A stretch of DNA of 64,000 nucleotides from Hoplostethus atlanticus (GCA_034670405.1 JAXDDX010000171.1:248001-312000); one strand, 5' to 3'; shown: positions 1 through 12,500, counted from the first letter of the stretch. Notes: generated from the letters alone by a model not told the origin. Numbers and translations are program-made.

Positions 1-940
1 TCTCAAAAGGATAACAATGCACCAATTGGCTCAACACAACTGACAACACAATGTTTGCCACAAATCGAATTGGCTGCCTTGGCTAATTTTTAGATCCTCC
101 AAAGCAGCTGAACCCGTTTGTTTTGTGCTTGTAGTCTCATGGCATATTTATATCTGCTCTGTAATATTAGAAAAGACCTCTTGACCACATATATGTGTTT
201 AAAATAACCACATTTAATAGAATGGAAATAGGTTGGGGTAAGCAACCACCATTTTGACAAAACTGCTTCATACCTATAAAGCCTCAAACAGATCTACTTC
301 CATTTAGATACAAGAATTATGACATCTTTACCATTTTACCAAACTTAATTACACTTAAACCTATAATCCCATGAACTCATTTTGTGCATGGCCACCTAGA
401 TACAAGGCTCACTACATTCTCCCCCTATACTTGTAATAATACAGAAATGTCTCGAAAAAACTCTTTATGCTGTCGTGAAGTGCAGATTCATTGTGGTTGT
501 CATTAGTTGAACTCACATTCATTTGTATGGAAGCGTTAGATTTCTACAAGGGGAGCTTTGCCTTTGAGTGACGCCACCATGGAGCAGCCCTGTGTTTCCA
601 GAGCCTGCCATGTAGAGGGATGGCATTGCCTGTCTATTTTTAGAGCACCACCAGAGCCTCAGTGTCCATGTTACTCACCCCAGATAAACAGTGAAACATT
701 ACATTTCCGGTGTTCAGCTGACACTCAATCCCTGAATATGCACACATATTTCAAATGGATTTAGCTGAGAAGTCAAAACTACAGTGTCATGTGAATTTAT
801 GTTTTTTTTTTTTGTTTTGTTTGTTTTAAATGTTATCACTATTTAAACTCAATATTCTTCTTATACAATACAATATTCTTTCAATATTCAAAAATAACCT
901 TTAAATCAACTTTCCTTTCCTAGTACTGAAAGTGGCACTT
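1..940. other. intergenic DNA upstream of asb1
   Basis: No reading frame here resembles a known protein or has convincing splice sites. The composition is ordinary AT-rich fish DNA with a T-run near 800. It could hold distal promoter elements of asb1 or the end of an upstream neighbour outside the window, but nothing specific can be shown. Confidence 0.5.
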
Positions 941-1092
941 CCCCTTTAAATCTGTCCAGATGAGCGCAGCCAGGAAGCGGCGCATCCGTCGCTCGTCACT
1001 GTTTATTTTCTATTCTAGCTGATCGTTCCCCCGCAACCAACCGAGCTCACCTGCTTTTAAAGTTAAAGGGTTTTTACGCCACAGGAGCCTAT
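941..1092 (+). promoter_or_regulatory. asb1: probable asb1 promoter and 5' UTR
   Basis: The segment just before the asb1 start codon is richer in G+C and CpG than the DNA upstream of it. It contains an ETS-type site (CAGGAAGCGG at 971-980), which is common in TATA-less housekeeping promoters. No clear TATA box is seen at a suitable distance. The transcription start cannot be placed from sequence alone. Confidence 0.4.
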
Positions 1093-1189
1093 ATGGCCGA
1101 CGGTCCAGCCGCCGACGGTGAAGACCCGCCCAGTGTCAGTTTCCCACCGCTCATCACAGTCTCTGATCTGCCCGGTGCCACTGCCGCAG
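1093..1189 (+). CDS. asb1: asb1 exon 1 (coding part)
   Basis: The exon begins with ATG followed by Ala-Asp-Gly and ends at a GCAG|GTAATA donor, leaving one base of a split glycine codon that exon 2 completes. The 32 residues are acidic and low in conservation, as at the N terminus of mammalian ASB1. The start is the first in-frame ATG of this open stretch. Confidence 0.8.
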
Positions 1190-1271
1190 GTAATAACTGA
1201 ATCAAGCCAATGACTTGTTAATTATTGGTCCTTACAGTGAAAACGACGTCGCACAATAACATGGAGTATCC

Positions 1272-1302
<31 letters not shown>

Positions 1303-4300
1303 TCCAACCGTGGTGGTTAAGGGTGGATCTATAAGGTGTGTCCCATTGATCCTGAATGGATAGAGCTGGGCCTATCCGTTATCTAGGTCAGTGGCTCCAA
1401 AACTGGGCTCCAGGGATCCTTGAAATGGTTCCAGGGATTCCCCACCACAATGAGGAATCATTTTATTTCACTCCCTAGCACAATGAGAGTTTTTTTTATT
1501 TTTTTTTATCATGTTTCTTCCCTGTTAATTCTCATCCTACAGTATAATTGTCCAGTTTCTACTGAATCACACCCAAACAACAAAAACCTTCTCAGATGTA
1601 GGATCCTCAAACAAAATCTTATCAAATATGGGTCCGTGGGATAATTTATATGATGATATGATTCATATAATTTATATGAAAACATTTGGGAAGCTTTTAA
1701 TGCATTTAATGAATGCACAATCGGTTTAAGGTCCCTAACTCTTGCCTGTCCGTGCCAGGCCGTAACCTGAAAGAATGGCTCCAGGAACAGTTCTGCGACG
1801 AGCCTCTGGAGCAAGACGACATGCGGCTCCACAACGCAGCCTACGTAGGGGATCTGGACACCCTGAGGAACCTGCTGCAGGAGGACGGCTTCAGACGGTG
1901 AGGGAGGCCGCCGCGTAATCATGTAAGATAAAGTAACGAGAGCCAGGGAGAAAAGGTAGATTTAAAAAAAATAATAATAATTTCAACAAAAAACTAAGCA
2001 GGCTTTCCAAACCTTTCTCAACTATGACATTGTTTCTGTCTGGCTCCAGGGAGGAAGTTGTGCATAAAACCCTTTATATCTTAGACAAGTCAATGGTTTC
2101 ATAAGCAGTAACTATTTTCATACTTGGTTTTATCAGAAGAAATAGGCCCGTTATTCTGTACGCAAGATTGCCAGCTCTCATCCAAACTTTTATTTTCCTT
2201 TTTAAAGTGTAGAATAGCTTTGGACATTCAGAAGGGTGTTCATGTGCGGTTTGTGGTTTCTGTGCTCTGTGGCTTTGGTAAGCAATTTTGCTGTGTGACA
2301 GCTTTAAACACACAGACATTACATAGCGTAGGTCCTTACACATCCCTACCACAAACCAGTCCTATATCCTACATGACACGTAACATATGGTGGACACTTT
2401 TATCCCAAATCACCTCACAGTACTATGAGTGAATACATCCTTTTTAATGGATGGTCTGGTGTCTTTAATTGGTGGCCCGCTGTGGGATCAAACCATTAAC
2501 ACAGGCAGGCATTTAGACGCACAGGGAATGGACCTCTCAAGGACCTGCCATTGAGTTACACAGTGGCCAGCAGTCATTCAACCCCAATGCCACATTGGTT
2601 ACACAATGCACTCATACGTGCCCCAGCACCCACCCCCAGTCAACCCATTATTACTGGCTTATGTTTGTTCAACTCCATTCCATTTACAGCTTTTTGCTAT
2701 TTCAGTGCAAGATTATAACCTTGCTTGCGTCTTGGCCAGATGGTTACATGTGTCAAAATTCTCTGGATTAGTCATGATGTAGACAGTTGAAATATTCAGG
2801 GTGTAACATTTGGTGGGGCTTGAGTCAACTTTGCTGGAGTAATAAAAAAAAAAACAAGTGTTATTGCAAGGGTTGGCATGATGGTGGCACAAGTATGTGG
2901 TCTGACATGCTTTGGGGCCCATCCCAAAATGTTACGTTTGGTTGCTCTAGCTTTACGCGTATTAAAAACATACCTCACCATCACCTTTGTGTCACAGCCA
3001 AACGCTTCGGCATTTCAAAGGTATGTGTTTGACAGAGATTGGATCAATTTTGTGGGATAAATAGCGAAAAACAGGTTTTTTATAAATGGCGGAAACCTAT
3101 CAACCTATCAAGGCAGAAATGAAAACCAGCACAATGGAATTGTCTTGAGCCAAGGAAATTTAAGGGGAAAAAATGTGATTCTATGTTTTCAGAGGGATAA
3201 ACTCTACTATAAAGTCTGTTATCATTGCAAAAGGATTGCAAAAGGATACCCTTTTGTGTGGATTCCCACACAAAACCCTTGCAACTGCTTTGCTTTTCGA
3301 TGAAGTAAGGGACAAACACCTGTGTGACTGTGATTGGTTATTTCCTACTCTAATGCCCGGAAAAAATAAATAATGAAAAAAAAGGTTTTGCCCAAAAAAC
3401 CCCAAAAACAGTTGCGACTATCTGTGACTAAATCTGTAAAAGGGACATTATGTAGGCAGCTCAGTCATGAGATGTCAACTTTGTAGGATACATTTTTTTT
3501 TTTAAATAGCTGCTATTGCTAGGTTGGCCTGATGGTGGTGCTATGGAGTGCAACCAATTGTGGTCTTTCACACATTGGGGTCTATCCCAAATAAGTATCT
3601 GAAGGATCAAACGTTTAGGAATTTGTTTGCGCATCTTCAACGTCAACTTCATATTGTTGCACCACAGCCATGGTAATAACTGTAATCCAGGAAGTCCATA
3701 TATGCTTTGTGCAAAATTTCATCAATAGTGGATACATTTTGCGGGAGAACTAGACTTTCCTCCATTTTGAATTTTAGGCAATTGTGTGGGGGGAAAAAGG
3801 TTTGTAGTGTGTAGTTTCTAGGCCTTACGGTTCAGGAGTTATTGGCTAAAACGTAAAGTTGGTGGTTATAGGGCTACTATTTGGCCCGGTGGTGTATTTG
3901 GGGGTGATTTGAAACCTATCCACCAATTTTGATTGCTCTAGGACTTTCTCAGGTACATTGTAAGGCAGAAAAAGAGTGGAAGTGGAAGAATCCTAACCCA
4001 AATGTTGGATTCTTATCAACCAAGAAGTTACTAAACCACTAGTACATAACTTATTCCTCTTGTATTGTACTTTAAAGTAGCATAACTCCCGTCTCCTCCT
4101 TGGATACCAGGCGTATCAATGAGAAGTTGGTGTGGTGCTGCGGCTGTCTGCCCTGCACCCCTCTGAGGATCGCCGCCACGGCTGGCCATGGTGCCTGTGT
4201 GGCCTATCTGATTGCCCAGGGAGCCCAGGTAGACCTAGTTGACGTCAAAGGCCAGACGGCCCTCTACGTAGCTGTGGTCAACGGTCACCTGGACTGTGTC

Positions 4301-6425
4301 CGGATCCTCCTGGAAGCTGGGGCCGACCCTAACGGTAGCCGTCACCACCGCAGTACCCCCCTCTACCACGCTTCACGGGTGGGAAGGCTGGACATTCTAC
4401 AGGAACTCATCAGGTGAGGATTTAACTGACATAGATGGTTTGAATTGTCTTTCAAAACACATTTCTGAAAATGCAACTCAGTCAGATTGGATTTCAAGTA
4501 TTTTATTCTCAAAACATACTGAGTCTGCAGTGGTGCTTGTACAAGTACATCGACCCTCCCACTCTGACTTTCCCATCAAAGCTCATTGAAATAGTCCGAC
4601 AGCAACTCTTCCAATGTCCGGCTAATCGCCTTTCCCTCCACCCACTCAAGTCAAGCTCTCTCAAGCTGCACTGGGACAAATGCCTTTCTGTAAAACCTCA
4701 AAGTACAGGCTACAGTGAGCCACAGGACCACTGTCAATGATCACCATGTAAGCATTGCCAGCTTAATTCTGTGTAGCTGAATCAATCTTTTGCACCTTCA
4801 CAGACAAAGACATCTTACTTTGAAACACTCTCTTTGAGGAAGTATTGCATTGTTGAGTCCATGTTACTAGCTTCTTCACCCAGAGTTCTTGGACAGAAAA
4901 TGTGTCCATGGCATACTATGACATCCATTGTTGTACAGCTATGTTGTAATGGCCTCCAATTATTAAACTGTCTAAACACACTTTTAAATGAGAGTGTGGA
5001 CAGTCAGCCTTAAAGCTCTCATTTGAAAAACAAATCGGATTTCCTCCTAGCATTTTTTGCCCCCTTGATCTGATTTGTAGGAGCATTTTGGTGCTTTGGG
5101 CAATTGCATTGAACTATGAAATAATATATTTCCATTGCATATTGCCACATAAACAATTTGTCCCAAGATTTGTTTTAACTTCTTTCCCACGGCTGGAAAC
5201 TGGCAGCAGGCCTCACAGAAGAGGATGGCGCTCATGTCTTCCGTCTTTCTGCAACCAGTCCATCGTCCACCCCTCCATTGTTTAGTTTTCTTTACCATAT
5301 TGGTTGGTTTTATTTCTTGTTGAGGCAGTGGTTTGTGTGAGGTCAACATTTTCTCCTACTACTGGCTGTGTACTTCAAAAACAAATCAAACAAATCAAAC
5401 AAATCAAAAACCACTCCATTTTATGAACTTCCAATGACGTTTTGCTGACCCTGACACATACCATGTAGGAGTATGAGTGTTCTAATGTGAGGTTTCTATA
5501 CAATTAACAATACATTTTCCTCAGATGGCTTAAAGGTTAAATTGTCTTAAATTGCATTCATGATTGCCTCGCTCCAGGTTCTATGCTGACGTTGACGTGG
5601 ACCACCAGCTGGGTCCTCGGCCCCTCTTGAGCGCCCGCACCCTCAACACCCTGGTGGTGTGCCCTCTCTACATCAGTGCTGCCTACCGCCACCTCCACTG
5701 CTTCCAGTCGCTGCTCCAGGCCGGTGCTCAGCCTGACTACAACTACACAGGGCCTATTTGTCACGAGGCTCTGGCCCGCGGCCTGGCCTCCTGCCTGCTG
5801 GATGCGGTGCTGCGCCACGGATGTGAGGTGGCCTACGTCCGCCTGCTGTTGGACCACGGGGCTGACCCAAACCTGGTGCCCTGGGAGGAGTCGGGGCTGG
5901 AGGCGGCTATCCGGAGCAAGGTGGATCCAGAGGCACTCAGGGTCTATGTGGAGGCCAGGAGTGAGTTGTCCCCTTAAATATAAAGCACTGTATTTTTAAC
6001 CATTACTTGTCCAGGGAAAGGTTTTACCCAGAGCACATGATCTTTTTGAGAAATGCTTAATACTCATACAGAAACATACACTCAGATTTGGGAACTGACT
6101 AGTACAACCACAGACTACTGCTGGCCACTGGATAGCTCCGCTCTTGCAACTGGGTTTTAATTGACTTGCATAGACTTATTGACTTGGATAGAAACCTACA
6201 AGGAGAGAACTAATATATTCCCCACTCAGCACATTCTCATCTTAGCCATAACAGAATGCTGCTGTTAATGGCATCTACCTTTGCTTTTTCTTAGGATTTG
6301 CTCGTAGACTGACCCACCTGTGTCGGATCAGGATCCGCAGAGTAATGGGAAAGAATTGTCTGAGCCACATACCCTCACTACCACTACCAGAACCCATCAA
6401 GAACTTCCTTCTCCTGAAAAACTGA
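1093..6425 (+). CDS. asb1: Ankyrin repeat and SOCS box protein 1 (Asb1), five coding exons
   Basis: Coding exons are 1093-1189, 1759-1897, 4111-4413, 5578-5960 and 6295-6425. Every junction is GT-AG, phases match, and the 1053 nt encode 350 residues (human ASB1 is about 335). Ankyrin repeats are visible at roughly residues 54-78, 95-124, 128-157, 161-180, 207-236 and 256-280, with motifs such as TPLRIAATAGHG and GQTALYVAVVNGHL. The C-terminal SOCS box (about 308-350) has a BC-box region LTHLCRIRI for Elongin B/C and a Cul5 box LPLPEPIKNFL. ASB proteins present substrates to a Cullin-5/Rbx2 ubiquitin ligase in the cytoplasm. Ankyrin repeats 2-4 and the GRNLKEWL segment match mammalian ASB1 closely. 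The first 32 residues are divergent and rest on ATG position and phase. No frameshift or stop interrupts the gene. Identity as ASB1 rather than another ASB is strong; substrate specificity cannot be read. Confidence 0.95.
1759..1897 (+). CDS. asb1: asb1 exon 2
   Basis: The acceptor is CCAG|GC and the donor is ACG|GTGAGG. The exon encodes RNLKEWLQEQFCDEPLEQ and the first ankyrin repeat (MRLHNAAYVGDLDTL). This segment is a diagnostic match to ASB1. Confidence 0.93.
1898..4110 (+). other. asb1 intron 2 with old diverged repeat copies
   Basis: This is the largest asb1 intron (2.2 kb). Two stretches, about 2780-3060 and 3500-3780, share a loose pattern (a TGATGGTGG segment, then a GGGCC/GGTCTATCCCAAA-like segment, then a cluster of short shared words). 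They look like old copies of one dispersed repeat, though too diverged to align reliably by eye. Short open frames here do not splice to the gene and are not coding. Confidence 0.35.
4111..4413 (+). CDS. asb1: asb1 exon 3
   Basis: The acceptor is ACCAG|GCG and the donor is TCAG|GTGAGG. The 303 nt encode RINEKLVWCCGCLPCTPLR and ankyrin repeats 2 to 4, the best conserved part of ASB1. It joins exon 2 through a split arginine codon and exon 4 through another. Confidence 0.95.
4414..5577 (+). other. asb1 intron 3
   Basis: This 1.16-kb intron holds no recognisable gene, RNA or full mobile element. A short CAAAT(C)-type direct repeat lies near 5380-5410. Confidence 0.6.
5578..5960 (+). CDS. asb1: asb1 exon 4
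   Basis: The acceptor is CTCCAG|GTTC and the donor is AGGA|GTGAGT. The 383 nt encode FYADVDVDHQL, the VVCPLYISAAY repeat, the C-terminal ankyrin repeat with DAVLRHGCEVAYV, and KVDPEALRVYVEAR, which in human ASB1 directly precedes the SOCS box. The exon is GC-rich compared with its flanking introns. Confidence 0.94.
6005..6175 (+). repeat. dispersed repeat copy in asb1 intron 4
   Basis: This stretch shares ordered blocks with 28880-29040 and in part with 56425-56460: TCCAGGGAAAGGTTTT..., CATACAGAAACAT, CTGACTAGTACAACC and CTACTGCTGGCCACTGGA. The same order of blocks in separate places shows a dispersed family. Its class (SINE or LINE 3' part) is not settled. Confidence 0.5.
6295..6425 (+). 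CDS. asb1: asb1 exon 5 (SOCS box and stop)
   Basis: The acceptor CTTAG|GATT follows a T-rich tract. The exon completes a split arginine codon, then encodes the BC box (LTHLCRIRIRR) and Cul5 box (PSLPLPEPIKNFL), and ends with TGA at 6423-6425. The junction is supported because only this phase gives the SOCS box. Confidence 0.93.
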
Positions 6426-7460
6426 CAGCATCCCACCTTCTTTTCCTCCTCCGGGCTCAACCCGGGCCTAAAAATGTGAGCCCAGCCCACCCCCAACCTG
6501 AGAATGTTCGGTCAAACTCCAATCCAAGCCCCAGTGGTAGAGCTTTTTGTGAGGCCAAGTGGAACCCACTAGTTCCATAGGATTAGTCATAGATGTCAAT
6601 CTCTTCCTAGAATGGATTTATTGAAGTGCTTTTAATCTTATCAGAGAAACCCAATCCTGTGTGCCCAATCCTGTGCTGTAATTTGGGCTATGACACGTGT
6701 ATCCCAGTTATCATAATTGATTGCACTTTGATCTTCATTGTTTCAAAACAATGAGCGAAACATAACCAATATATTAAATGTCATAATCAGAGTTTTTGCT
6801 AAGTTCATTTAAAGTTGCATTTTAGGTATTTTGCTCTGAGTGCAACAGTAGAATATGTTTAAATTCTATATTCATAGTGCAGGCATTGAGCAGTCAAACT
6901 AGTGTGTTGACCTATATGTTTATATGTGGTCCGGGGGGTGATGAAAGCCTTAACCCTAACTGAAAATAGCCACAAAGATTGTCGAACTAGACAACGGATG
7001 TTTTGAAATCCAAATCTAAGGAGGGGGATACAAACAATTTGAATGAGCCGTACAAGGTTCTGGATCTTGACCAAAAAAAAGTTTATATTTTGTGATTAAT
7101 GCACCATCAAAAATTGGCAAAGAAGTCTATTCTGACAGAAGCCATTCTAGAAATGTAGGACTGTTGAAGGGAAATTCATGAAGTACTTTCTTGTGTCAAT
7201 CTGTTGAATGAATGAAATCTATTTATGATGAATGGAATGACTCTGTATTTATAACCCAGACAGCTGCCTTCTCTGTAAGCCTATTGCTGCCAAATTTGTG
7301 CTTTTCTTTTAATTGTGTTAATGGTGTTTTTTTCCCCCCTCATATATTTATGTACTTTTTGTTATGTTGATGCACTTTTCTCTGTATATGTCATCCTTAT
7401 TTCCATACATGTGCAATAATTCTATATTAACCACCATTAAACTACATGGGAGGGCGTCCA
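6426..7460 (+). other. asb1: probable asb1 3' UTR
   Basis: AT-rich sequence follows the stop codon. Poly(A) signal variants ATTAAA lie at 6773-6778 and 7436-7441, so a short and a longer 3' UTR are both possible. The true cleavage site is not determinable here. Confidence 0.45.
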
Positions 7461-7857
7461 CGCCACCAGAAAGCAGCGAGATGAAAAGTGAGATTCTTCA
7501 AAAGTAAGATCACTTTCCATGCTTCCTGTGTCTGTTAGCCATCTCCTCAAGTGTACATAAGAGAATTATTCATTTTTTTTTTTTTTCTTTCTCACAACTC
7601 CTTCCAAGATCTGTCTCAGTCCAAACTACCCCGGCCTGTGTCATGGACAGAATCTCTGGGGTTTTAGCTTTTGGTTCAATCTAGCGAGCGAAAATCACCT
7701 CTCCGTCAGTATCAGGGCAACACAACCCGCAGATGGTGCGTGCCTTTTATCCAGCAAAGCTTCTTGATTTTAGCTAATCAATTCTAGAGGGAAAATCCCC
7801 TCACGTATATATTTTGGATCCCTTTCATAGCTTCATTGCGAACTTAGAGATACCCAG

Positions 7858-8000
7858 AGATGGTCAAGTGATTAAAGCGCACCGCCGCAGGAACCACATG
7901 TGAGCCGCCACCGACCCAGGATTGAATCCCACCAGAGCTTTTCCCTGAACTGTATTCCTCTCTACTTTCCCACTGTCTAAATAAACAGCAGATATACTAC
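7858..8000 (+). repeat. tRNA-derived SINE-like element
   Basis: A tRNA-like head has an A-box-like segment (TGGTCAAGTG at 7861) and a B-box-like segment (GGATTGAATCCC at 7919-7930) at tRNA-like spacing. A pyrimidine-rich tail ends near AAATAAACAGC, as in common teleost tRNA SINEs. It does not fold into a functional tRNA by inspection. Confidence 0.45.
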
Positions 8001-10080
8001 AAGGTGAGTGCCCACTCTCCTTTTTAAAATATATATTTTTAAAAAAGCTGCTAATCATCTGAGTCAGATCTCCACACAAAGAGGCTGTCGTTCCACGGGA
8101 CCGTTTGCGGATAAGGCTTGGATGAAAGTATTAAAGTATTAAAAAGAAAATCCGAAATGTGGTTTTGTCTCAGCTCGACGGATATGGAGGCTACAAAGGC
8201 CTTACGAAACTGATTGATAGCAGAAAGTAAAACAAATTATAGTACTTTTTAAAGAATATTAGGTGACTTGAGTCCTTGGTTGCCAAAATGACAGACCTTT
8301 TTAGATGCTCTATATCTGTGGTATTGAATGCTGAAATTCAGGTGATTTTGTTTCCCTCACAGGGCATATATATTATTTTTTGGAAATGAATTCTTCATGT
8401 CATGGTTAATATTGACCAGGGGATATGCAGCTACACCACTGGAGTCTAGGTACAGACTGGGGTGATGGCCAACTCCTATAAATAGTCCTGCTGATGGACA
8501 GCTGCTTTAAGCTTCTGAGGGAAGATGTGGAGAGGTTCTCCTAATGCTAGCTAGTGTACACTGGGCTATTCTACACCCCTCACTCACGCTCTTCTCTTCT
8601 CTCACGCCTGTCGCCTCGTTGTCGTCTGATGCTCTCTGTTGTCCTCTGAAAATGTGATGAATAAAGTTGAAGACAGTTTGCTGAGCCGAGTTCTAGCCGG
8701 TGGCGTTTGTCATCGTCGTGGAACTAATGAACGCGGCCGGGGAGGAAACCGCATCTTGGTGAAAGCCACAACCGCCCCATGGAAAAATCCAGGGGCCCTG
8801 GGAACCGCCGAGATGAGAACGTGCAGAGAGAGAGAGAGACTGGGTTCTGGGGTCCAAAAATGTTCTGGCAAAGATGGGAGAAGACGGGATCGGTTGCTTT
8901 CTGACAGAGGGAAATGGAGGATGTGTCGTGTTTTACCGAAGTGAGCGCCAAAGTGAGTTGAGGTGTGCAGGATGGGAGTGACATACGAGCAAAAAATAAT
9001 GCTGTCACCATGAAGTCTCTAGATGGCACTGTCTTCCTTTCAAGCATCTCTCTTTTTCTGTTTATTTCTGTTTATATCTATCTACCCCCCCCACACACAG
9101 CCCACCCCACCCCTTCTCAGTCTGGTACAGAGAATTCTGCTGTAGACCTCAGCATCTGTCCTCAACAGCCTCATCCCGTCAGATCTCATTAAAGCAAGTC
9201 TTTCATTAACAGAACACACACACGCACACACACCGAATGAACCTCTTTACACCAGTGCAGAATGGAGCAGAGATTGGACAGTTGGTACACCACCATCTTC
9301 CTGTGGGGAGTTTCCATTGCAAGGGGGTTTCTCTTTCAAGTTCCAAGTTTATATCCCTTACTTTACATAGGGGTAGAGGTGCCCCTGATCAACACACACA
9401 AACACACACACAATTTCGGAAGGAGCCCTGCTAATCTGCACTGGGAGTTGAAATATGTGTGATCAATTGAAAGGATCTTGAGTATTTCAGTATTTTTGCC
9501 TAATGTTCCAAAAATGAGATTTCCACTACAAAATATTGATGGCAAAATTATAACTGAAGTTCTTAGTTGATAAAATGACACTTTTACAGACTGGATGAGG
9601 AACTTGAGGAAATTATTTTTTATTAAAACATACATACTGGTTTGGACAATCATCATTACGCATTTAAACAGTAAAGCTGATTCTCTTCGGTCGTGCCTCT
9701 GTGATACAAATGAAACCGAAGTGGCTTTTTTTTTTATTTCCACACATATTTACTGGGAGTCTGGGTTACTCTGTTGTTCATTCCTGCAGTTTATTTGCGC
9801 CACAAACTGCAATCAAAGTCTCAACAGCCTCTGCTAATAGCACCGCAGTGTTCCGCTCGCAGTCGGGCCGAGCGCGCACGCGAGGGGATGTTGAATGTTG
9901 TGCAGCTCTCATTAGAGGAGGCCGCGCGCTTGATGCTGACCGCAGCGTTTAGTTAAGTAGGAAACACGGATTAAAGGTTGTTTCCAAGGATTTAGTGTAC
10001 TCCTATATAGAACTTTGTTTATGTGTGTGTGTGTGTGTTTTTGTGTCATGAACGCATGGCTTCTGCTCAACAAATGTGGA
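8001..10080. other. intergenic DNA
   Basis: No gene is recognised. The stretch has a short CA tract near 9220-9233 and a GC-richer patch at 9840-9955. The small open frames show no conserved motif, no splice context and no matching neighbour exons. Confidence 0.5.
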
Positions 10081-10083
10081 CCA

Positions 10084-10087
<4 letters not shown>

Positions 10088-10149
<62 letters not shown>

Positions 10150-10495
10150 AGAGGGAGAAGGAGATAAAAAGAAAGAGGTAGATGGAGAGAGAGATAGACA
10201 GAGACGGACAGAGAGTGCTATAGAGAGATAGACGATGAAAAGAGAGAGAGCTAGAGGAAGGGAGAGAGAGATGGAGGGAGGGTGAGATAAACACATAGAA
10301 AAGAAGAGACAGGAGGGAGAGAGCGAAAGAGAGAGAGAAGGAGACAGAGCTAGACAAAGGGAGATATAGGGAGGGAGAGAGATAGGGGAATGAGATAGAG
10401 AGCTAGAGAAAGATACAGAGGGAGGAAGATATATATAGAGAGAGAAATAGAGATGTAGAGGGAGAGAGAAAGAGCGATAGAGGGAGAGAGAGAGA
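10088..10495. repeat. GT microsatellite running into a 370-bp GA-rich purine tract
   Basis: About twenty GT units (10088-10127) pass directly into (GA)n, followed by an imperfect purine-rich array of GAGA, GATAGA and GGGAGA units to about 10495. Almost all purines lie on the plus strand, so the tract could adopt triplex or other non-B structure. Confidence 0.95.
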
Positions 10496-10640
10496 ACTAA
10501 ATTCAGGCTTGTTTAGACCAAAACTCACCTGTTAGTTGTTAAGCAGTTCTCTGTCTCTTTATCAGGCTGCCGGTTCTCTGGACTCGCACGGGCAAGTATT
10601 ACCGTTCGGTAATTGCCACGCGCTTTTATTTGAATGAGCT

Positions 10641-10662
10641 CACTCACACACGCACACACGCG

Positions 10663-10709
<47 letters not shown>
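10641..10709. repeat. CA microsatellite
   Basis: Interrupted CACG units lead into a long perfect (CA)n run from about 10667 to 10709. It lies 150 bp after the purine tract. Confidence 0.97.
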
Positions 10710-10711
<2 letters not shown>

Positions 10712-11149
10712 ATTCCGGCATCAATTTGAGCTTTATCAAGTTCCTCTTGTTGCCACACATCAAAAGCGGCGGAATGCGTCACACATACAACAGCTGAACG
10801 TGACTCACATTGGAAGCGGCAGATGACATTGAAATCGAATATTACCGTTTACCGGGCCAAGAAAAGCAGACCTTTTTTCCCTCCCGTTTGCACTCTCGTC
10901 AGATCAATCGAACAGGAAAAGCCTGGGCGTGGAGGAGTGATTATGAACATTTTTCATCATTTTTGATAATTCTTCATTTTCGTGTCATTCTGTAACCCGC
11001 CCGGCACATGTGGATCACAACTGCACGCGCGGAAGCGTTTTTCCTCCATTAACTATACACACCACTCCATCAAAAATAAAACACAGGGAGGTCCTCGCGC
11101 TTTATTGACATCATTAAGACGTATATGGTCGGAAATATTGAAAGATACG

Positions 11150-11350
11150 CAACAACAACAAAAAACCTTAATGAGCTTAATGAGACTTGACTATTTTCCA
11201 TGGGATCCGGTAGTCGTGAAATGTGGCAACGCCGGGAAGGATGTGACTACTTCTGTAATTACTGTCAAAGTCTTTAACTCGGCCCTTAATTAGTCCCCTC
11301 TCGTTTGTGTCCCGTTTAGTTAATGCACGTGCACCGTCGGCCTTTCAGGA
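11150..11350. promoter_or_regulatory. candidate conserved noncoding element
   Basis: The block is repeat-free and rich in homeodomain-type TAAT/ATTA cores (TGTAATTACTG, CCTTAATTAG, GTTAATGCACGTG) with a CACGTG E-box. Such blocks are typical of developmental enhancers near bHLH genes. This is inference from composition only; no alignment was made. Confidence 0.22.
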
Positions 11351-12500
11351 ATTAGGTTTCATGGGAAAAAGATGGAAAACAGTGGGATATCCAGGATAAA
11401 ATAAAGTATAACATTGCATTAGACCAGTATCATTACATCCACGGCATTAGAGGGTGATGATCAGTGGACTGAGGAGCTATGATTGGTTGGAGGCTGGAGC
11501 CCATCCCAGCATGCACTTGGGTGCAAGGTGAGGAAACACCCTATAAGTGCATTTATTATGATAAGTGTATAAAAGATGTCATGGTTTGAACCCTTGAGGC
11601 GACTGTAACGGCGTGATAAGAAACGGCATGTAATTGATGTTTGTCTGATTAAACTAGAAAAATGTGCATTTACTGTAAGTGCTATCAATTTCCTTACTCT
11701 AATAAAATACTTAAGCAGGGTGGACTCCCCTTAAAAAAAACCCACCAATCTCTTGGCAGATTTCCACTGAACAAAGGTGAAAAAGGTCAAGTCAAAAAAA
11801 CACAGTTAAAGGAGCAAACTTTCTGAGTTTTGTCGTATATCTGTGCGCTGAAGAGCCGGGGGATCGGTTAATGGCAGCGTGACAATGTCCATTACACCAA
11901 AGTGCCCATGTTTAATGACTTCCGCGGAGCTGGGCCGCTCATGGGAAAGATTTTCCACCGCTGAGAGGAATCTGAAGATCCCGCGGTGGTTCAGTGGAGG
12001 AGGGAGGAGGAGGGGAAGGGGAGGGAGGGAGGGGGTGCTTGTCGGTTCCTGGAAGGGGAACAAAGCTCTGGAGCTGTCGCGGGCGGCAGGGTTGGAGGGC
12101 CTGTGGGTAGGGGTGGGCCTCTTCCTCCTCCTCCTCCTCCTCCTCACGAAACGAACCGGGAACTCTTGCCGGGGCAGCGGTTTGGGAAGCTGCCCCGGCT
12201 GCACAAGGCAAGAGACCCCGGGAAAACAGAAGAGGAAGAGAGTCGTTCGGTGGCCGCCACTGTGGGAATCTTGTCGACTGCGCTTTCCTGAGGACCTTGG
12301 GAATCCCACGCCAGAGTTGGAAACCTGCAGGCATGGAAAAGGGGGCCTGCTTCCCTCTCCCCCCCAACTCCCTGAGAGAAGGGACAGTCAGTTTCCGAAC
12401 AACATCACTTGATCACTTGGTTGGACTAAGTGGGGTGTGTGTGTGTCGTGGGGGGAGTTCTGTCAGTGACACTCTTTCTGTACTGTTGAATTAGGAGAAC

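Noticed and set aside
11806-12412. Overlapping 167- and 177-codon frames on both strands
   Set aside because: Composition is driven by GGA/CTC-rich low-complexity DNA, with no motif or splice signals. Long frames on both strands at once indicate chance.
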